DNA of 64,000 bases from Arthrobacter_E sp044748305 (GTDB lineage Bacteria; Actinomycetota; Actinomycetes; Actinomycetales; Micrococcaceae): NCBI RefSeq assembly GCF_044748305.1, contig NZ_JBIVFT010000001.1:186001-250000 (forward strand), given 5' to 3'. The notes under the pieces are model-generated. The model saw nothing but the letters and a program-made list of their open reading frames with translations, ran no database searches and was not told where the DNA came from. The position numbers and the translations under genes were made by a program. Positions 1-7,783 of the stretch are shown piece after piece; position 1 is the first letter of the stretch; every line of letters begins with the position of its first letter.

Positions 1-75
1 CGCACCCGCCGCCCCAACAAGGAAAGCGACAAGCTCATTGTGCGTCGCCGTCGTACCGGCAAGAACAAGCGATAG
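1..75 (+). CDS. rplB: 50S ribosomal protein L2, C-terminal end (partial)
   Basis: The first 24 codons read in frame from base 1 to a TAG stop and encode the basic tail typical of L2 (RTRRPNKxSDKLIVRRRR, ending TGKNKR). The gene starts outside the window. L2 binds 23S rRNA near the peptidyl-transferase centre. It is followed after 12 bases by rpsS, the normal S10-operon order. Confidence 0.93.
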   Translation, partial: RTRRPNKESDKLIVRRRRTGKNKR

Positions 76-87
76 GAGCCTGGAAAC

Positions 88-369
88 ATGCCACGCAGCC
101 TGAAGAAAGGTCCTTTCGTTGACCAGCACCTCTTCGTGAAGGTCGCCAAGGAGAACGAAAAGGGCACCAAGAACGTCATCAAGACGTGGTCCCGTCGCTC
201 GATGATCATCCCGGACATGCTGGGTCACACGATCGCCGTGCACGATGGACGCAAGCACGTGCCGGTTTTCATCACGGAGTCGATGGTCGGGCACAAGCTC
301 GGCGAATTCGCCCCGACGCGGACTTTCCGCGGCCACGTGAAGGACGACCGCAAGGGCAAGCGCCGCTAA
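88..369 (+). CDS. rpsS: 30S ribosomal protein S19
   Basis: 93 residues, the usual S19 length. The protein begins MPRSLKKGPFVD and carries the conserved segment around WSRRSMIIPDMLGHTIAVHDG; both are hallmarks of S19, which sits on the head of the small subunit with S13 next to 16S rRNA. The ATG follows an AGGAG sequence that overlaps the rplB stop. Second gene of the S10 block visible here, co-directional with rplB and rplV. Confidence 0.97.
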   Translation: MPRSLKKGPFVDQHLFVKVAKENEKGTKNVIKTWSRRSMIIPDMLGHTIAVHDGRKHVPVFITESMVGHKLGEFAPTRTFRGHVKDDRKGKRR

Positions 370-408
370 GGCGTTTGACCTCGGTCTTAAGACGAGAGAA
401 GGAAAGCA

Positions 409-774
409 ATGGAAGCCAAGGCTATTGCGCGCCACATCCGCGTAACGCCTATGAAGGCCCGGCGCGTCGTCAACCTTGTTCGTGGTAAGCAGGCGAATGA
501 GGCTCTGGCGATCCTGAAGTTTGCCGAGCAGGCAGCTTCGGAGCCGGTCTACAAGGTAGTTCAGTCCGCAATCGCGAACGCCCGTGTCCTCGCGGACCGT
601 GACGGCGTCGCGTTTGACGAGAATGATCTGTTCATCAGCGAGGCGTTCGTTGATGAGGGTCCGACCATGAAGCGGTTCCAGCCGCGTGCTCAGGGTCGTG
701 CGTTCCAGATCAAGAAGCGCACCAGCCACATCACCGTGGTTGTCGCTACCCCGGAGAACGAGGAGGCCCGCTAA
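409..774 (+). CDS. rplV: 50S ribosomal protein L22
   Basis: 121 residues. It shows the L22 core: an N-terminal helix with RVTPMKARRVV, then the long beta-hairpin (KRFQPRAQGRA) that lines the peptide exit tunnel near the macrolide site. A GAGAGAAGGA Shine-Dalgarno stretch precedes the ATG. The TAA stop is followed without a gap by the GTG of rpsC, so the two are probably translationally coupled. Confidence 0.97.
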   Translation: MEAKAIARHIRVTPMKARRVVNLVRGKQANEALAILKFAEQAASEPVYKVVQSAIANARVLADRDGVAFDENDLFISEAFVDEGPTMKRFQPRAQGRAFQIKKRTSHITVVVATPENEEAR

Positions 775-1581
775 GTGGGACAGAAAGTAAACCCGAACGG
801 GTTCCGACTCGGCATCACCACCAATCACATCTCGCACTGGTTCGCCGACAGCAACAAGCCCGGTCAGCGCTACAAGGACTTCGTCCGTGAGGACGTCAAG
901 ATCCGTGAGCTCATGACCACTGGCATGGAGCGCGCCGGCATCGCCAAGGTTGAGATCGAGCGCACCCGTGACCGCGTGCGTGTGGACATCCACACCGCCC
1001 GTCCGGGCATCGTGATCGGCCGCCGTGGTGCTGAAGCCGACCGTATCCGCGGCGAGCTGGAGAAGCTCACCGGCAAGCAGGTTCAGCTGAACATCCTCGA
1101 GGTCAAGAACCCCGAGATCGAGGCTCAGCTGGTTGCTCAGGGCATCGCCGAGCAGCTCTCTTCCCGCGTGGCTTTCCGCCGTGCGATGAAGAAGGCCATG
1201 CAGTCCGCGCAGCGCGCCGGCGCCAAGGGCATCCGTGTCGCTTGCTCCGGTCGTCTGGGTGGCGCTGAAATGTCCCGCTCGGAGTTCTACCGCGAAGGTC
1301 GTGTGCCGCTGCACACCCTGCGCGCCAACATCGACTACGGCTTCTACGAGGCCAAGACCACCTTCGGCCGTATCGGCGTGAAGGTCTGGATCTACAAGGG
1401 CGATGTGACCGCGAAGGAGCTTGCTGCACAGCAGGCCGCAGCCCCGTCCCGTGGCCCCCGTGGTGGTGGGGATCGCGCCGGTCGTCCCGGTGGCGAGCGT
1501 CGCCGTCGCAACGAGCGCCCGGCCGCCGAAGCAGCTCAGGCTGCCCCGGCTGCCGAAGCAGCAGAAGGAGGACAGGCTTAA
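775..1581 (+). CDS. rpsC: 30S ribosomal protein S3
   Basis: 268 residues with a GTG start that abuts the rplV stop. It begins MGQKVNPNGFRLG, has a type-2 KH RNA-binding domain (GRRGAEADRIR, about residues 83-95) and the C-terminal S3 domain (GRLGGAEMSRSE). S3 lines the mRNA entry site of the 30S subunit. The last ~50 residues form a low-complexity tail rich in Arg, Gly and Ala, a common actinobacterial extension. The stop directly precedes the ATG of rplP. Confidence 0.97.
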   Translation: MGQKVNPNGFRLGITTNHISHWFADSNKPGQRYKDFVREDVKIRELMTTGMERAGIAKVEIERTRDRVRVDIHTARPGIVIGRRGAEADRIRGELEKLTGKQVQLNILEVKNPEIEAQLVAQGIAEQLSSRVAFRRAMKKAMQSAQRAGAKGIRVACSGRLGGAEMSRSEFYREGRVPLHTLRANIDYGFYEAKTTFGRIGVKVWIYKGDVTAKELAAQQAAAPSRGPRGGGDRAGRPGGERRRRNERPAAEAAQAAPAAEAAEGGQA

Positions 1582-1998
1582 ATGCTTATCCCACGTCGAG
1601 TCAAGCACCGTAAGCAGCACCACCCGGGTCGTTCCGGCGCTGCAACCGGCGGCACCGAGGTCAGCTTCGGTGAGTTCGGTATCCAGGCACTGACCCCGGC
1701 CTACGTGACGAACCGCCAGATCGAATCTGCGCGTATCGCCATGACCCGTCACATCAAGCGTGGCGGTAAGGTCTGGATCAACATCTACCCGGACCGCCCG
1801 CTGACCAAGAAGCCTGCCGAAACCCGCATGGGTTCCGGTAAGGGTTCCCCCGAGTGGTGGGTCGCCAACGTCAAGCCGGGACGGGTTCTGTTCGAACTCT
1901 CCGGTGTGAACGAAGAGGTGGCTCGCGAGGCCCTGCGCCTGGCAATCCACAAGCTCCCGTTGAAGGCACGCATCGTGCGTCGCGAAGGTGGTGAATGA
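1582..1998 (+). CDS. rplP: 50S ribosomal protein L16
   Basis: 138 residues, standard length. It begins MLIPRRVKHRKQHHPGR and contains the conserved GSGKGSPEWWVA motif of L16, which contacts tRNA in the A-site region of the large subunit. The ATG abuts the TAA of rpsC and the end nearly touches rpmC, so expression should be coupled across rpsC, rplP and rpmC. Confidence 0.97.
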   Translation: MLIPRRVKHRKQHHPGRSGAATGGTEVSFGEFGIQALTPAYVTNRQIESARIAMTRHIKRGGKVWINIYPDRPLTKKPAETRMGSGKGSPEWWVANVKPGRVLFELSGVNEEVAREALRLAIHKLPLKARIVRREGGE

Positions 1999-2000
1999 GA

Positions 2001-2324
2001 ATGGCAGTTGGATCCAAGGATCTGGCCCCGGCACAGCTGGACGGCCTCGACAGCGAGCGCCTCGTTGCTGAGCTCCGTAAGGCCAAGGAGGAGCTGTTCA
2101 ACCTGCGTTTCCAGTCCGCCACTGGTCAGCTGGAGAACCATGGTCGTCTGAAGTCCGTGAAGCGCGACATCGCTCGCATCTACACGGTTCTGCGTGAGCG
2201 CGAGCTGGGCATTCGCCCGGAGCCCGCTCCCGTGGTCGAGGCCAAGGAAGAGAAGAAGGCCAAGAAGGCTTCCAAGAAGGCTGAGGCAGCTGAGGCCGCC
2301 ACGACCGAGGAGGACGCCAAGTGA
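2001..2324 (+). CDS. rpmC: 50S ribosomal protein L29
   Basis: 107 residues from the ATG at 2001 (MAVGSKDLAPA). An in-frame ATG at 1995 would add two residues, but the GAAGGTGG Shine-Dalgarno at 1984-1991 is correctly spaced only for 2001. The L29 core includes LRKAKEELFNLRFQ. The C-terminal ~35 residues are an added Lys/Glu/Ala-rich tail absent from the 63-residue E. coli protein. L29 lies at the exit tunnel next to L23. It overlaps the rpsQ start by four bases (GTGA). Confidence 0.94.
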   Translation: MAVGSKDLAPAQLDGLDSERLVAELRKAKEELFNLRFQSATGQLENHGRLKSVKRDIARIYTVLRERELGIRPEPAPVVEAKEEKKAKKASKKAEAAEAATTEEDAK

Positions 2325-2614
2325 GTGAAAAGGATCAGAACGTGACGGAAACTGCTGCGCAGCAGCGCGGTTACCGCAAGACGCGTCGCGGTTACGTGGT
2401 CTCCGACAAGATGGAGAAGACCATCGTCGTCGAGGTCGAGGACCGTGTGAAGCACGCTCTGTACGGCAAGGTCATCCGCCGCACGTCCAAGATCAAGGCT
2501 CACGACGAAGAGAACACCGCCGGCATCGGCGACCTGGTTCTCCTCGCCGAGACCCGCCCGCTCTCCGCCACCAAGCGCTGGCGTCTGGTGGAGGTTCTCG
2601 AGAAGGCCAAGTAA
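2321..2614 (+). CDS. rpsQ: 30S ribosomal protein S17
   Basis: 97 residues from a GTG that overlaps the rpmC stop. The oligonucleotide-binding fold of S17 is evident in GYVVSDKMEKTIVV and in the C-terminal LLAETRPLSATKRW. S17 is a primary 16S rRNA binder. It is the last gene of the S10 operon: a strong hairpin terminator follows at 2645-2679, and the spc operon starts only 2.8 kb further on. Confidence 0.96.
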   Translation: MSEKDQNVTETAAQQRGYRKTRRGYVVSDKMEKTIVVEVEDRVKHALYGKVIRRTSKIKAHDEENTAGIGDLVLLAETRPLSATKRWRLVEVLEKAK

Positions 2615-2644
2615 GCCTTCCTGAGACTCCACGGAGCAATCCGT

Positions 2645-2679
2645 GAAGACCCCCGTTCCCTCTGGGAGCGGGGGTCTTC
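2645..2679 (+). terminator. intrinsic terminator of the S10 operon
   Basis: An 11-bp inverted repeat (GAAGACCCCCG / CGGGGGTCTTC, arms 2645-2655 and 2669-2679) has a further TCCC/GGGA pairing inside the loop. The tract after it (TGCTTTGCC) is only weakly T-rich, as usual for high-GC terminators. It lies 30 bases after the rpsQ stop. Confidence 0.8.
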
Positions 2680-2691
2680 TGCTTTGCCCCG

Positions 2692-2760
2692 TCCCGTTGT
2701 GTGCTCACTTGTTGCGGGTGTTGGAGGCCGGGACCCGCAACAAGTGAGCACACAACGGGA
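2692..2760. repeat. 28-bp perfect inverted repeat (long intergenic hairpin H1)
   Basis: Arms 2692-2719 and 2733-2760 are exact reverse complements over 28 bp, with a 13-base loop. It starts 12 bases after the S10 terminator and lies upstream of the UvrA-like gene. It has no T tract. One of several unusually long hairpins in the window; its GAGCACA segment also appears in the hairpin at 42881-42947. Confidence 0.9.
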
Positions 2761-2860
2761 GAGGACGACGACGGCGGTCCAGGCGGCGACGCCGGGGTGG
2801 CAGGTATCCTGTCAACAGCTGTGCGGGGGATGGCTCCGCCGTCGACCCCTGAGGTGTTTC

Positions 2861-5143
2861 ATGCCGCACTCCGCCCTCGAAGACCAGGCCCGTCATGCCG
2901 CCGACTCCCACGGGACCATCAGGGTTCGTGGTGCGCGGGAGAACAATCTGCAGGACGTCTCGCTGGACCTGCCCAAACGGAGGATCACCGTCTTCACCGG
3001 TGTCTCGGGATCCGGCAAGAGTTCGCTCGTCTTCGGGACGATCGCGGCGGAGTCTCAGCGATTGATCAATGAGACCTACACGAGCTTCATCCAGTCCTTC
3101 ATGCCGGCGCTTCCGCGGCCCGACGTCGACGAGCTGGAGAATCTCTCCGCGGCGATCGTGGTGAATCAGGAGCGGATGGGCAGCAACTCGCGGTCCACTC
3201 TGGGAACGGTGACGGATGCCCACGCACTGCTGCGGATCATCTTCTCGCGGGCGGGGGTTCCGAGTGCCGGGCATGCGGGGAAGTATTCGTTCAACCTCGC
3301 CGAGGGCATGTGCTCCGAGTGCGAAGGATCGGGCTCGATCTCAGCCCTCGACGTCGATGTGCTGCTGGACCGTTCGAAGTCCATTGCCGGGGGAGCGATC
3401 CAGGTGCCGGGTTTCTCGGCGGACGGCTGGCTGGTGAAGGTGCTGCTCGGTACCGGACGCTTCGATCCGGATCTCCCCGTCCGGGAGTTCGATGCGGAGA
3501 CGCTGGACTTCCTGCTCAACTCGCCGGCCATCAAGGTCAAGATGGACAACGTCAACATGACCTATGTGGGGCTCGAGACCAGGATCCGGCAGAACTACCT
3601 GGCAGCCGGGAAGGAACCCAAGCAGGCCCACATCAAGGCCTTCCTGGAGCGGGCGGCCACCTTTGCCGTCTGCCCGCTCTGCGACGGTGGCCGGCTGAAC
3701 CAGGAAGCACTCTCCAGCCGGATCGACGGCAAGAACATCGCGGAGTGTGCACAGCTGCAGGTCACCGACCTCATTCAGTTCCTTGAGCGCGTCGATGAAC
3801 CTTCGGTGGCGCCCGTGATCGGCAATCTGATCGGTACCTTGCAGGCACTGGTGGATATCGGCCTGGGGTATCTGAGCCTGGACAGGCCCTCCTCCACGCT
3901 GTCCGGGGGAGAGGCGCAGCGGGTGAAGATGGTCCGGCACCTCGGCTCCCCGTTGAGCGACGTCAGCTACGTCTTCGATGAGCCGACCGTGGGACTGCAT
4001 CCCCACGACATCGCGCGCATGAACGAACTCCTCAAGGATCTGAGGGACAAGGGCAACACGATCCTGGTGGTGGAGCACAAGCCGGAAGTCATGGCGATTG
4101 CGGATCACATCGTCGACATCGGGCCCAAGGCTGGAATTCACGGTGGTGAGATCGTCTTCCAGGGGACGTTCGCGGAGCTGGCGACGGCGGACACCCTGAC
4201 GGGCAGCCATGTCAGCACACGTGTGCCTTTCAAGGAGGAACCTCGTTCTAGCACGGGTGTGCTTCAGATCCGCGGGGCGTCGACCCACAATTTGCGAGAC
4301 GTCGACGTCGATGTCCCGACGGGGGTGCTGTGCGCGGTCACGGGCGTTGCGGGTTCCGGTAAGAGCTCACTGATCCATGGTGCGCTCGGCAAGCGCGAGG
4401 GTGTTCACGTCGTGGACCAATCGGCCATCCGTGGTTCACGGCGTTCCAACCCGGCGACCTACACCGGGATGCTGGACCACATCCGGGCGGCCTTCGCGAA
4501 GGCCACCGGCACCAAACCGGCCCTGTTCTCCGCAAACTCCGAGGGCGCGTGCCCCAATTGCAAGGGCGCCGGAGAGGTCTTCACCGAGATTCCCGGGATG
4601 GCTCCCGTCGGCACGGTGTGTGAAGACTGTGGCGGTAAGTGCTTCACGGAAGAGGTGCTCCAGTACCGCATGGACGGATTGAACATCTACGAGGTCATGC
4701 GACTGAGTGTCGAGGAGGCTCAGGAGAAGCTCAAGGTGGCCAAAGCGAAGCCGATCCTCCAGCGCCTCGCACGGGTCGGACTCGGATACATCACCCTGGG
4801 CCAATCGCTCTCCACCCTTTCGGGCGGCGAGCGGCAGAGGATCAAGCTGGCCACGCGGATGGGTGGGGACGCCGGGGTCTTCATTCTCGATGAGCCGACC
4901 ACCGGGCTGCACCTGGCGGACGTGGAGAATCTCCTCTCGCTGCTGGATGAGCTCGTGGACGCGGGCAACAGCGTGCTGGTCATCGAACACCACCTGGGCG
5001 TGGTCGCGCATGCTGACTGGGTCATCGACATGGGTCCTGGTGCCGGGCATGATGGCGGCACCGTGGTCTTCGAAGGCAGCCCGGCCGAACTCGCGGAGTC
5101 CGGCACGCTGACGGGCCGCTACCTCAAGGAATACGTCGCCTGA
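2861..5143 (+). CDS. UvrA-like double ABC ATPase (excinuclease A paralogue)
   Basis: 760 residues from the ATG at 2861, chosen because GAGG sits six bases upstream; the frame is open further upstream but that would run through a palindrome. Two ABC modules are visible: Walker A GVSGSGKSS with signature LSGGEAQR and FDEPTVGLH, then Walker A GVAGSGKSS with signature LSGGERQR and LDEPTTGLH. Cysteine pairs (CSECEGSG, CPLCDGG, CPNCKGAG, CEDCGG) match UvrA-type zinc modules. It is ~200 residues shorter than canonical UvrA (~950), as in the UvrA2/DrrC-type paralogues linked to drug or DNA-damage tolerance. Specific function is unknown. Its place between rpsQ and rplN is unusual. Confidence 0.88.
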   Translation: MPHSALEDQARHAADSHGTIRVRGARENNLQDVSLDLPKRRITVFTGVSGSGKSSLVFGTIAAESQRLINETYTSFIQSFMPALPRPDVDELENLSAAIVVNQERMGSNSRSTLGTVTDAHALLRIIFSRAGVPSAGHAGKYSFNLAEGMCSECEGSGSISALDVDVLLDRSKSIAGGAIQVPGFSADGWLVKVLLGTGRFDPDLPVREFDAETLDFLLNSPAIKVKMDNVNMTYVGLETRIRQNYLAAGKEPKQAHIKAFLERAATFAVCPLCDGGRLNQEALSSRIDGKNIAECAQLQVTDLIQFLERVDEPSVAPVIGNLIGTLQALVDIGLGYLSLDRPSSTLSGGEAQRVKMVRHLGSPLSDVSYVFDEPTVGLHPHDIARMNELLKDLRDKGNTILVVEHKPEVMAIADHIVDIGPKAGIHGGEIVFQGTFAELATADTLTGSHVSTRVPFKEEPRSSTGVLQIRGASTHNLRDVDVDVPTGVLCAVTGVAGSGKSSLIHGALGKREGVHVVDQSAIRGSRRSNPATYTGMLDHIRAAFAKATGTKPALFSANSEGACPNCKGAGEVFTEIPGMAPVGTVCEDCGGKCFTEEVLQYRMDGLNIYEVMRLSVEEAQEKLKVAKAKPILQRLARVGLGYITLGQSLSTLSGGERQRIKLATRMGGDAGVFILDEPTTGLHLADVENLLSLLDELVDAGNSVLVIEHHLGVVAHADWVIDMGPGAGHDGGTVVFEGSPAELAESGTLTGRYLKEYVA

Positions 5144-5202
5144 CACGCCAGAATGAGCAGGGTTCCTTGACGAGAGAGCGGTCCGTCGGTTAGAGCCTGC
5201 TG

Positions 5203-5447
5203 TGATAAGATATTGAATTTGTATGGGTGCGTCATGCGCCCAGGCAAATCCTCGTGAACCATCGTGCCAACGCATACTGCCTCAGGGCCGGTCCCCGGCC
5301 AGGGGGCCCAGATGCGCCTGGAACGAGGGTTCAACCCTGTTTTGGCAAAATCCAGGCAGGGCAGAGACACCCCAGTAACCGTTCCGCAAGGCTCGCGCTG
5401 TAGGCAGTATTTCAGCGTGGGAACCGGCGCGACGCAAGGAGTAAACA
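5203..5447 (+). promoter_or_regulatory. putative spc-operon promoter and structured leader
   Basis: The 304 bases between the UvrA-like gene and rplN hold no gene. An extended -10 (TGaTAAGAT, 5203-5211) is the best promoter candidate; no good -35 is seen. The transcript would have a ~230-base leader with a GGGTGC/GCGCCC hairpin (5225-5241), a GGCCGG/CCGGCC hairpin (5286-5300) and a long-range 9-bp pairing ATACTGCCT/AGGCAGTAT (5274-5282 with 5402-5410) just before the rplN ribosome site. Ribosomal operons are often controlled by such leaders; that role here is inference. Confidence 0.4.
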
Positions 5448-5819
5448 TTGATTCAGCAGGAGTCGCGGCTTAAGGTCGCCGACAACACGGGTGCCAAGGA
5501 AATCCTCACCATCCGTGTTCTCGGTGGATCCGGTCGCCGCTACGCAGGTATCGGCGACGTCATCGTCGCCACCGTCAAGGATGCGATCCCTGGCGGCAAC
5601 GTCAAGAAGGGCGACGTCGTCAAGGCTGTCGTCGTCCGCACCCGTAAGGAGCGCCGTCGTCCGGACGGTTCCTACATCAAGTTCGACGAGAACGCAGCCG
5701 TCATTCTGAAGAACACCGACGGGGAACCCCGCGGTACCCGTATCTTCGGTCCGGTCGGTCGTGAGCTTCGCGACAAGAAGTTCATGAAGATCGTCTCGCT
5801 GGCCCCGGAGGTGCTGTAA
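5448..5819 (+). CDS. rplN: 50S ribosomal protein L14
   Basis: 123 residues, exact family length. The start is TTG at 5448 (MIQQESRLKVADNTGAKE), supported by AAGGAG at 5436-5441; no ATG or GTG in frame gives a complete L14. The core motif GDVIVATVKDA and the ending KIVSLAPEVL are typical. L14 is a universally conserved 50S protein at the subunit interface. It is the first gene of the spc operon and is preceded by a long untranslated leader. Confidence 0.97.
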   Translation: MIQQESRLKVADNTGAKEILTIRVLGGSGRRYAGIGDVIVATVKDAIPGGNVKKGDVVKAVVVRTRKERRRPDGSYIKFDENAAVILKNTDGEPRGTRIFGPVGRELRDKKFMKIVSLAPEVL

Positions 5820-5821
5820 CT

Positions 5822-6184
5822 ATGGGTGCAAAGATCAAGAAGGGCGATCTCGTCCAGGTCATCAGCGGTGCTCGTCAGGACCGCGGCGGCGACCGTGGCA
5901 AGCAGGGCAAGGTCCTGCGTGTGTTCCCGGAGAGCAACCGCGTTCTGGTTGAGGGCATCAACCGCGTCACCAAGCACGTGAAGGCCGGGCAGACTCAGCG
6001 CGGCACTAACACGGGCGGCATCGAGGTCGTCGAGGCCCCGATTCACGTCTCGAACGTGGCTCTGGTGGACCCGTCCAGCAAGAAGCCGACTCGCGTGGGC
6101 TTCCGTGTCGAGAAGGCCGATCGCAACGGCGTCGAGCGTGAAGTTCGCGTCCGCGTCGCCAAGGCTTCCGGGAAGGATATCTGA
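5822..6184 (+). CDS. rplX: 50S ribosomal protein L24
   Basis: 120 residues with the KOW motif near the N-terminus (KKGDLVQVISGARQDRGG) and the conserved SNRVLVEGINRVTKH segment. L24 is an assembly initiator of the large subunit at the exit tunnel. It starts two bases after the rplN stop and shares one base with rplE, so translation is coupled. Confidence 0.97.
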   Translation: MGAKIKKGDLVQVISGARQDRGGDRGKQGKVLRVFPESNRVLVEGINRVTKHVKAGQTQRGTNTGGIEVVEAPIHVSNVALVDPSSKKPTRVGFRVEKADRNGVEREVRVRVAKASGKDI

Positions 6185-6762
6185 TGACTGAGACTCTCGA
6201 GACCCCGGTGAAGATCGTCCCGCGTCTGAAGACCAAGTACGCCGAGAACATCAAGCAGTCCCTGCAGGATGAGTTCGCGTACGAGAACGTCAACCAGGTT
6301 CCGCGCCTCGTGAAGGTCGTCGTGAACATGGGTGTCGGTGACGCCGCCAAGGATTCCAAGCTCATCGAAGGTGCCATCCGCGATCTGACCGCAATCACCG
6401 GTCAGAAGCCGCAGGTCACCAAGGCCCGCAAGTCCATCGCTCAGTTCAAGCTGCGCGAAGGCATGCCGATCGGTGCTCACGCGACTCTGCGTGGCGATCG
6501 CATGTGGGAGTTCCTGGACCGTCTGGTCACCCTCGCTCTGCCCCGTATCCGCGACTTCCGCGGTCTGAACGGCAAGCAGTTCGACGGTAACGGCAACTAC
6601 ACCTTCGGCCTCACGGAGCAGGTCATGTTCCACGAGATCGACCAGGACGCCATCGACCGCGTCCGCGGTATGGACATCACGGTTGTCACCACCGCCAAGA
6701 CCGACGACGAAGGCCGCGCGCTGCTCAAGCACCTCGGCTTCCCGTTCAAGACCGAAGACTAA
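6184..6762 (+). CDS. rplE: 50S ribosomal protein L5
   Basis: 192 residues. Diagnostic segments are NMGVGDAAKDSKLI, TGQKPQVTKARKSIAQFK and the C-terminal GMDITVVTTAKTD. L5 binds 5S rRNA and contacts the P-site tRNA. The ATG overlaps the last base of rplX. The next gene is rpsH 65 bases on; the zinc-type S14 gene that follows rplE in many bacteria is not present here. Confidence 0.97.
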   Translation: MTETLETPVKIVPRLKTKYAENIKQSLQDEFAYENVNQVPRLVKVVVNMGVGDAAKDSKLIEGAIRDLTAITGQKPQVTKARKSIAQFKLREGMPIGAHATLRGDRMWEFLDRLVTLALPRIRDFRGLNGKQFDGNGNYTFGLTEQVMFHEIDQDAIDRVRGMDITVVTTAKTDDEGRALLKHLGFPFKTED

Positions 6763-6827
6763 TCACTACGTAGAAGGTCCACCGGCTCTGCCGGGGGAAA
6801 CCAGTACGAGGAAGGGCAAGAGCCCAC

Positions 6828-7226
6828 ATGACTATGACTGATCCTGTCGCAGACATGCTCACGCGTCTGCGCAATGCAAACTCGGCACACCACGACACCG
6901 TGTCCATGCCGTACTCCAAGCTGAAGGCCCGCATCGCCGACATCCTGAAGGCCGAGGGTTACATCTCGGACTGGAAGGAAGAGGAAGCACGCGTTGGCAA
7001 GACGCTGACCATCGATCTGAAGTTCGGTCCGAGCCGCGAGCGTTCCATCGCTGGCGTCCGCCGTATCTCCAAGCCCGGTCTCCGCGTTTACGCGAAGTCC
7101 ACCAACCTGCCGCACGTGCTGGGTGGTCTGGGCATCGCAATCCTGTCCACCTCTTCCGGCCTCCTGACTGACAAGCAGGCCGGCAAGAAGGGCGTGGGCG
7201 GCGAAGTCCTCGCTTACGTCTGGTAA
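6828..7226 (+). CDS. rpsH: 30S ribosomal protein S8
   Basis: 132 residues from ATG 6828 (MTMTDPVADMLTRLRNA); an ATG two codons later is possible. GAGGAAGG lies ~12 bases upstream. Conserved features are DMLTRIRNA-like N-terminus and the C-terminal LSTSSGLLTDKQA. S8 binds the central domain of 16S rRNA and in E. coli represses the spc operon by binding its mRNA; whether it does so here is not shown. Confidence 0.96.
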   Translation: MTMTDPVADMLTRLRNANSAHHDTVSMPYSKLKARIADILKAEGYISDWKEEEARVGKTLTIDLKFGPSRERSIAGVRRISKPGLRVYAKSTNLPHVLGGLGIAILSTSSGLLTDKQAGKKGVGGEVLAYVW

Positions 7227-7244
7227 CGGGAAAGGAAGAGAAGA

Positions 7245-7781
7245 ATGTCGCGTATTGGACGTCTCCCCATCACCGTTCCGGCTGGCGTTGAGATCAAGCT
7301 CGACGGCGCTGTCGTCACCGTCAAGGGCACCAAGGGCGAGCTGAGCCACACCGTGGCCAGCCCGATCGAGGTCTCCCTCGACGAAGGGACCCTCTCGGTG
7401 TCCCGTCCCAACGACGAGCGCACCGCTCGTTCGCTGCACGGTCTGACCCGTACCCTGATCGCCAACATGATTGAAGGCGTGACCAAGGGCTACGAGAAGA
7501 AGCTGGAAATCGTCGGTACCGGTTACCGCGTGCAGGCCAAGGGTTCTGACCTGGAGTTCGCTCTGGGCTACAGCCACCCGGTCAGCGTCGTCGCCCCGGC
7601 CGGCATCACCTTTGCGGTGGAAGGCCCCACCAAGTTCTCTGTTGCTGGCATTGACAAGCAGCAGGTGGGCGAGGTTTCCGCCAACATCCGCAAGCTGCGC
7701 AAGCCCGACCCCTACAAGGGCAAGGGCATCCGTTACGCCGGCGAAGTCATCCGCCGCAAGGTCGGAAAGGCTGGTAAGTAA
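7245..7781 (+). CDS. rplF: 50S ribosomal protein L6
   Basis: 178 residues, standard length, beginning MSRIGRLPITVPAGV and ending in the conserved segment PDPYKGKGIRYAGE. Two tandem L6 folds are evident, the second near GYSHPVSVVAPAGI. L6 supports the sarcin-ricin loop and factor binding. GGAAAGGAAGAG precedes the ATG. Two bases separate it from rplR. Confidence 0.97.
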   Translation: MSRIGRLPITVPAGVEIKLDGAVVTVKGTKGELSHTVASPIEVSLDEGTLSVSRPNDERTARSLHGLTRTLIANMIEGVTKGYEKKLEIVGTGYRVQAKGSDLEFALGYSHPVSVVAPAGITFAVEGPTKFSVAGIDKQQVGEVSANIRKLRKPDPYKGKGIRYAGEVIRRKVGKAGK

Positions 7782-7783
7782 CC

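Noticed and set aside
1995..2000. ATG 1995 as the rpmC start
   Set aside because: The Shine-Dalgarno at 1984-1991 would be only three bases away; ATG 2001 is properly spaced.
2684..2860. In-frame extension of the UvrA-like protein upstream of 2861
   Set aside because: It would translate a 28-bp palindrome and low-complexity sequence with no UvrA similarity, while ATG 2861 has GAGG six bases upstream.
5330..5346. GAGGGTTCAACCCTG resembles a tRNA T-arm
   Set aside because: It is a simple AGGGTT-C-AACCCT palindrome; no anticodon arm, D-arm or acceptor stem can be placed around it.
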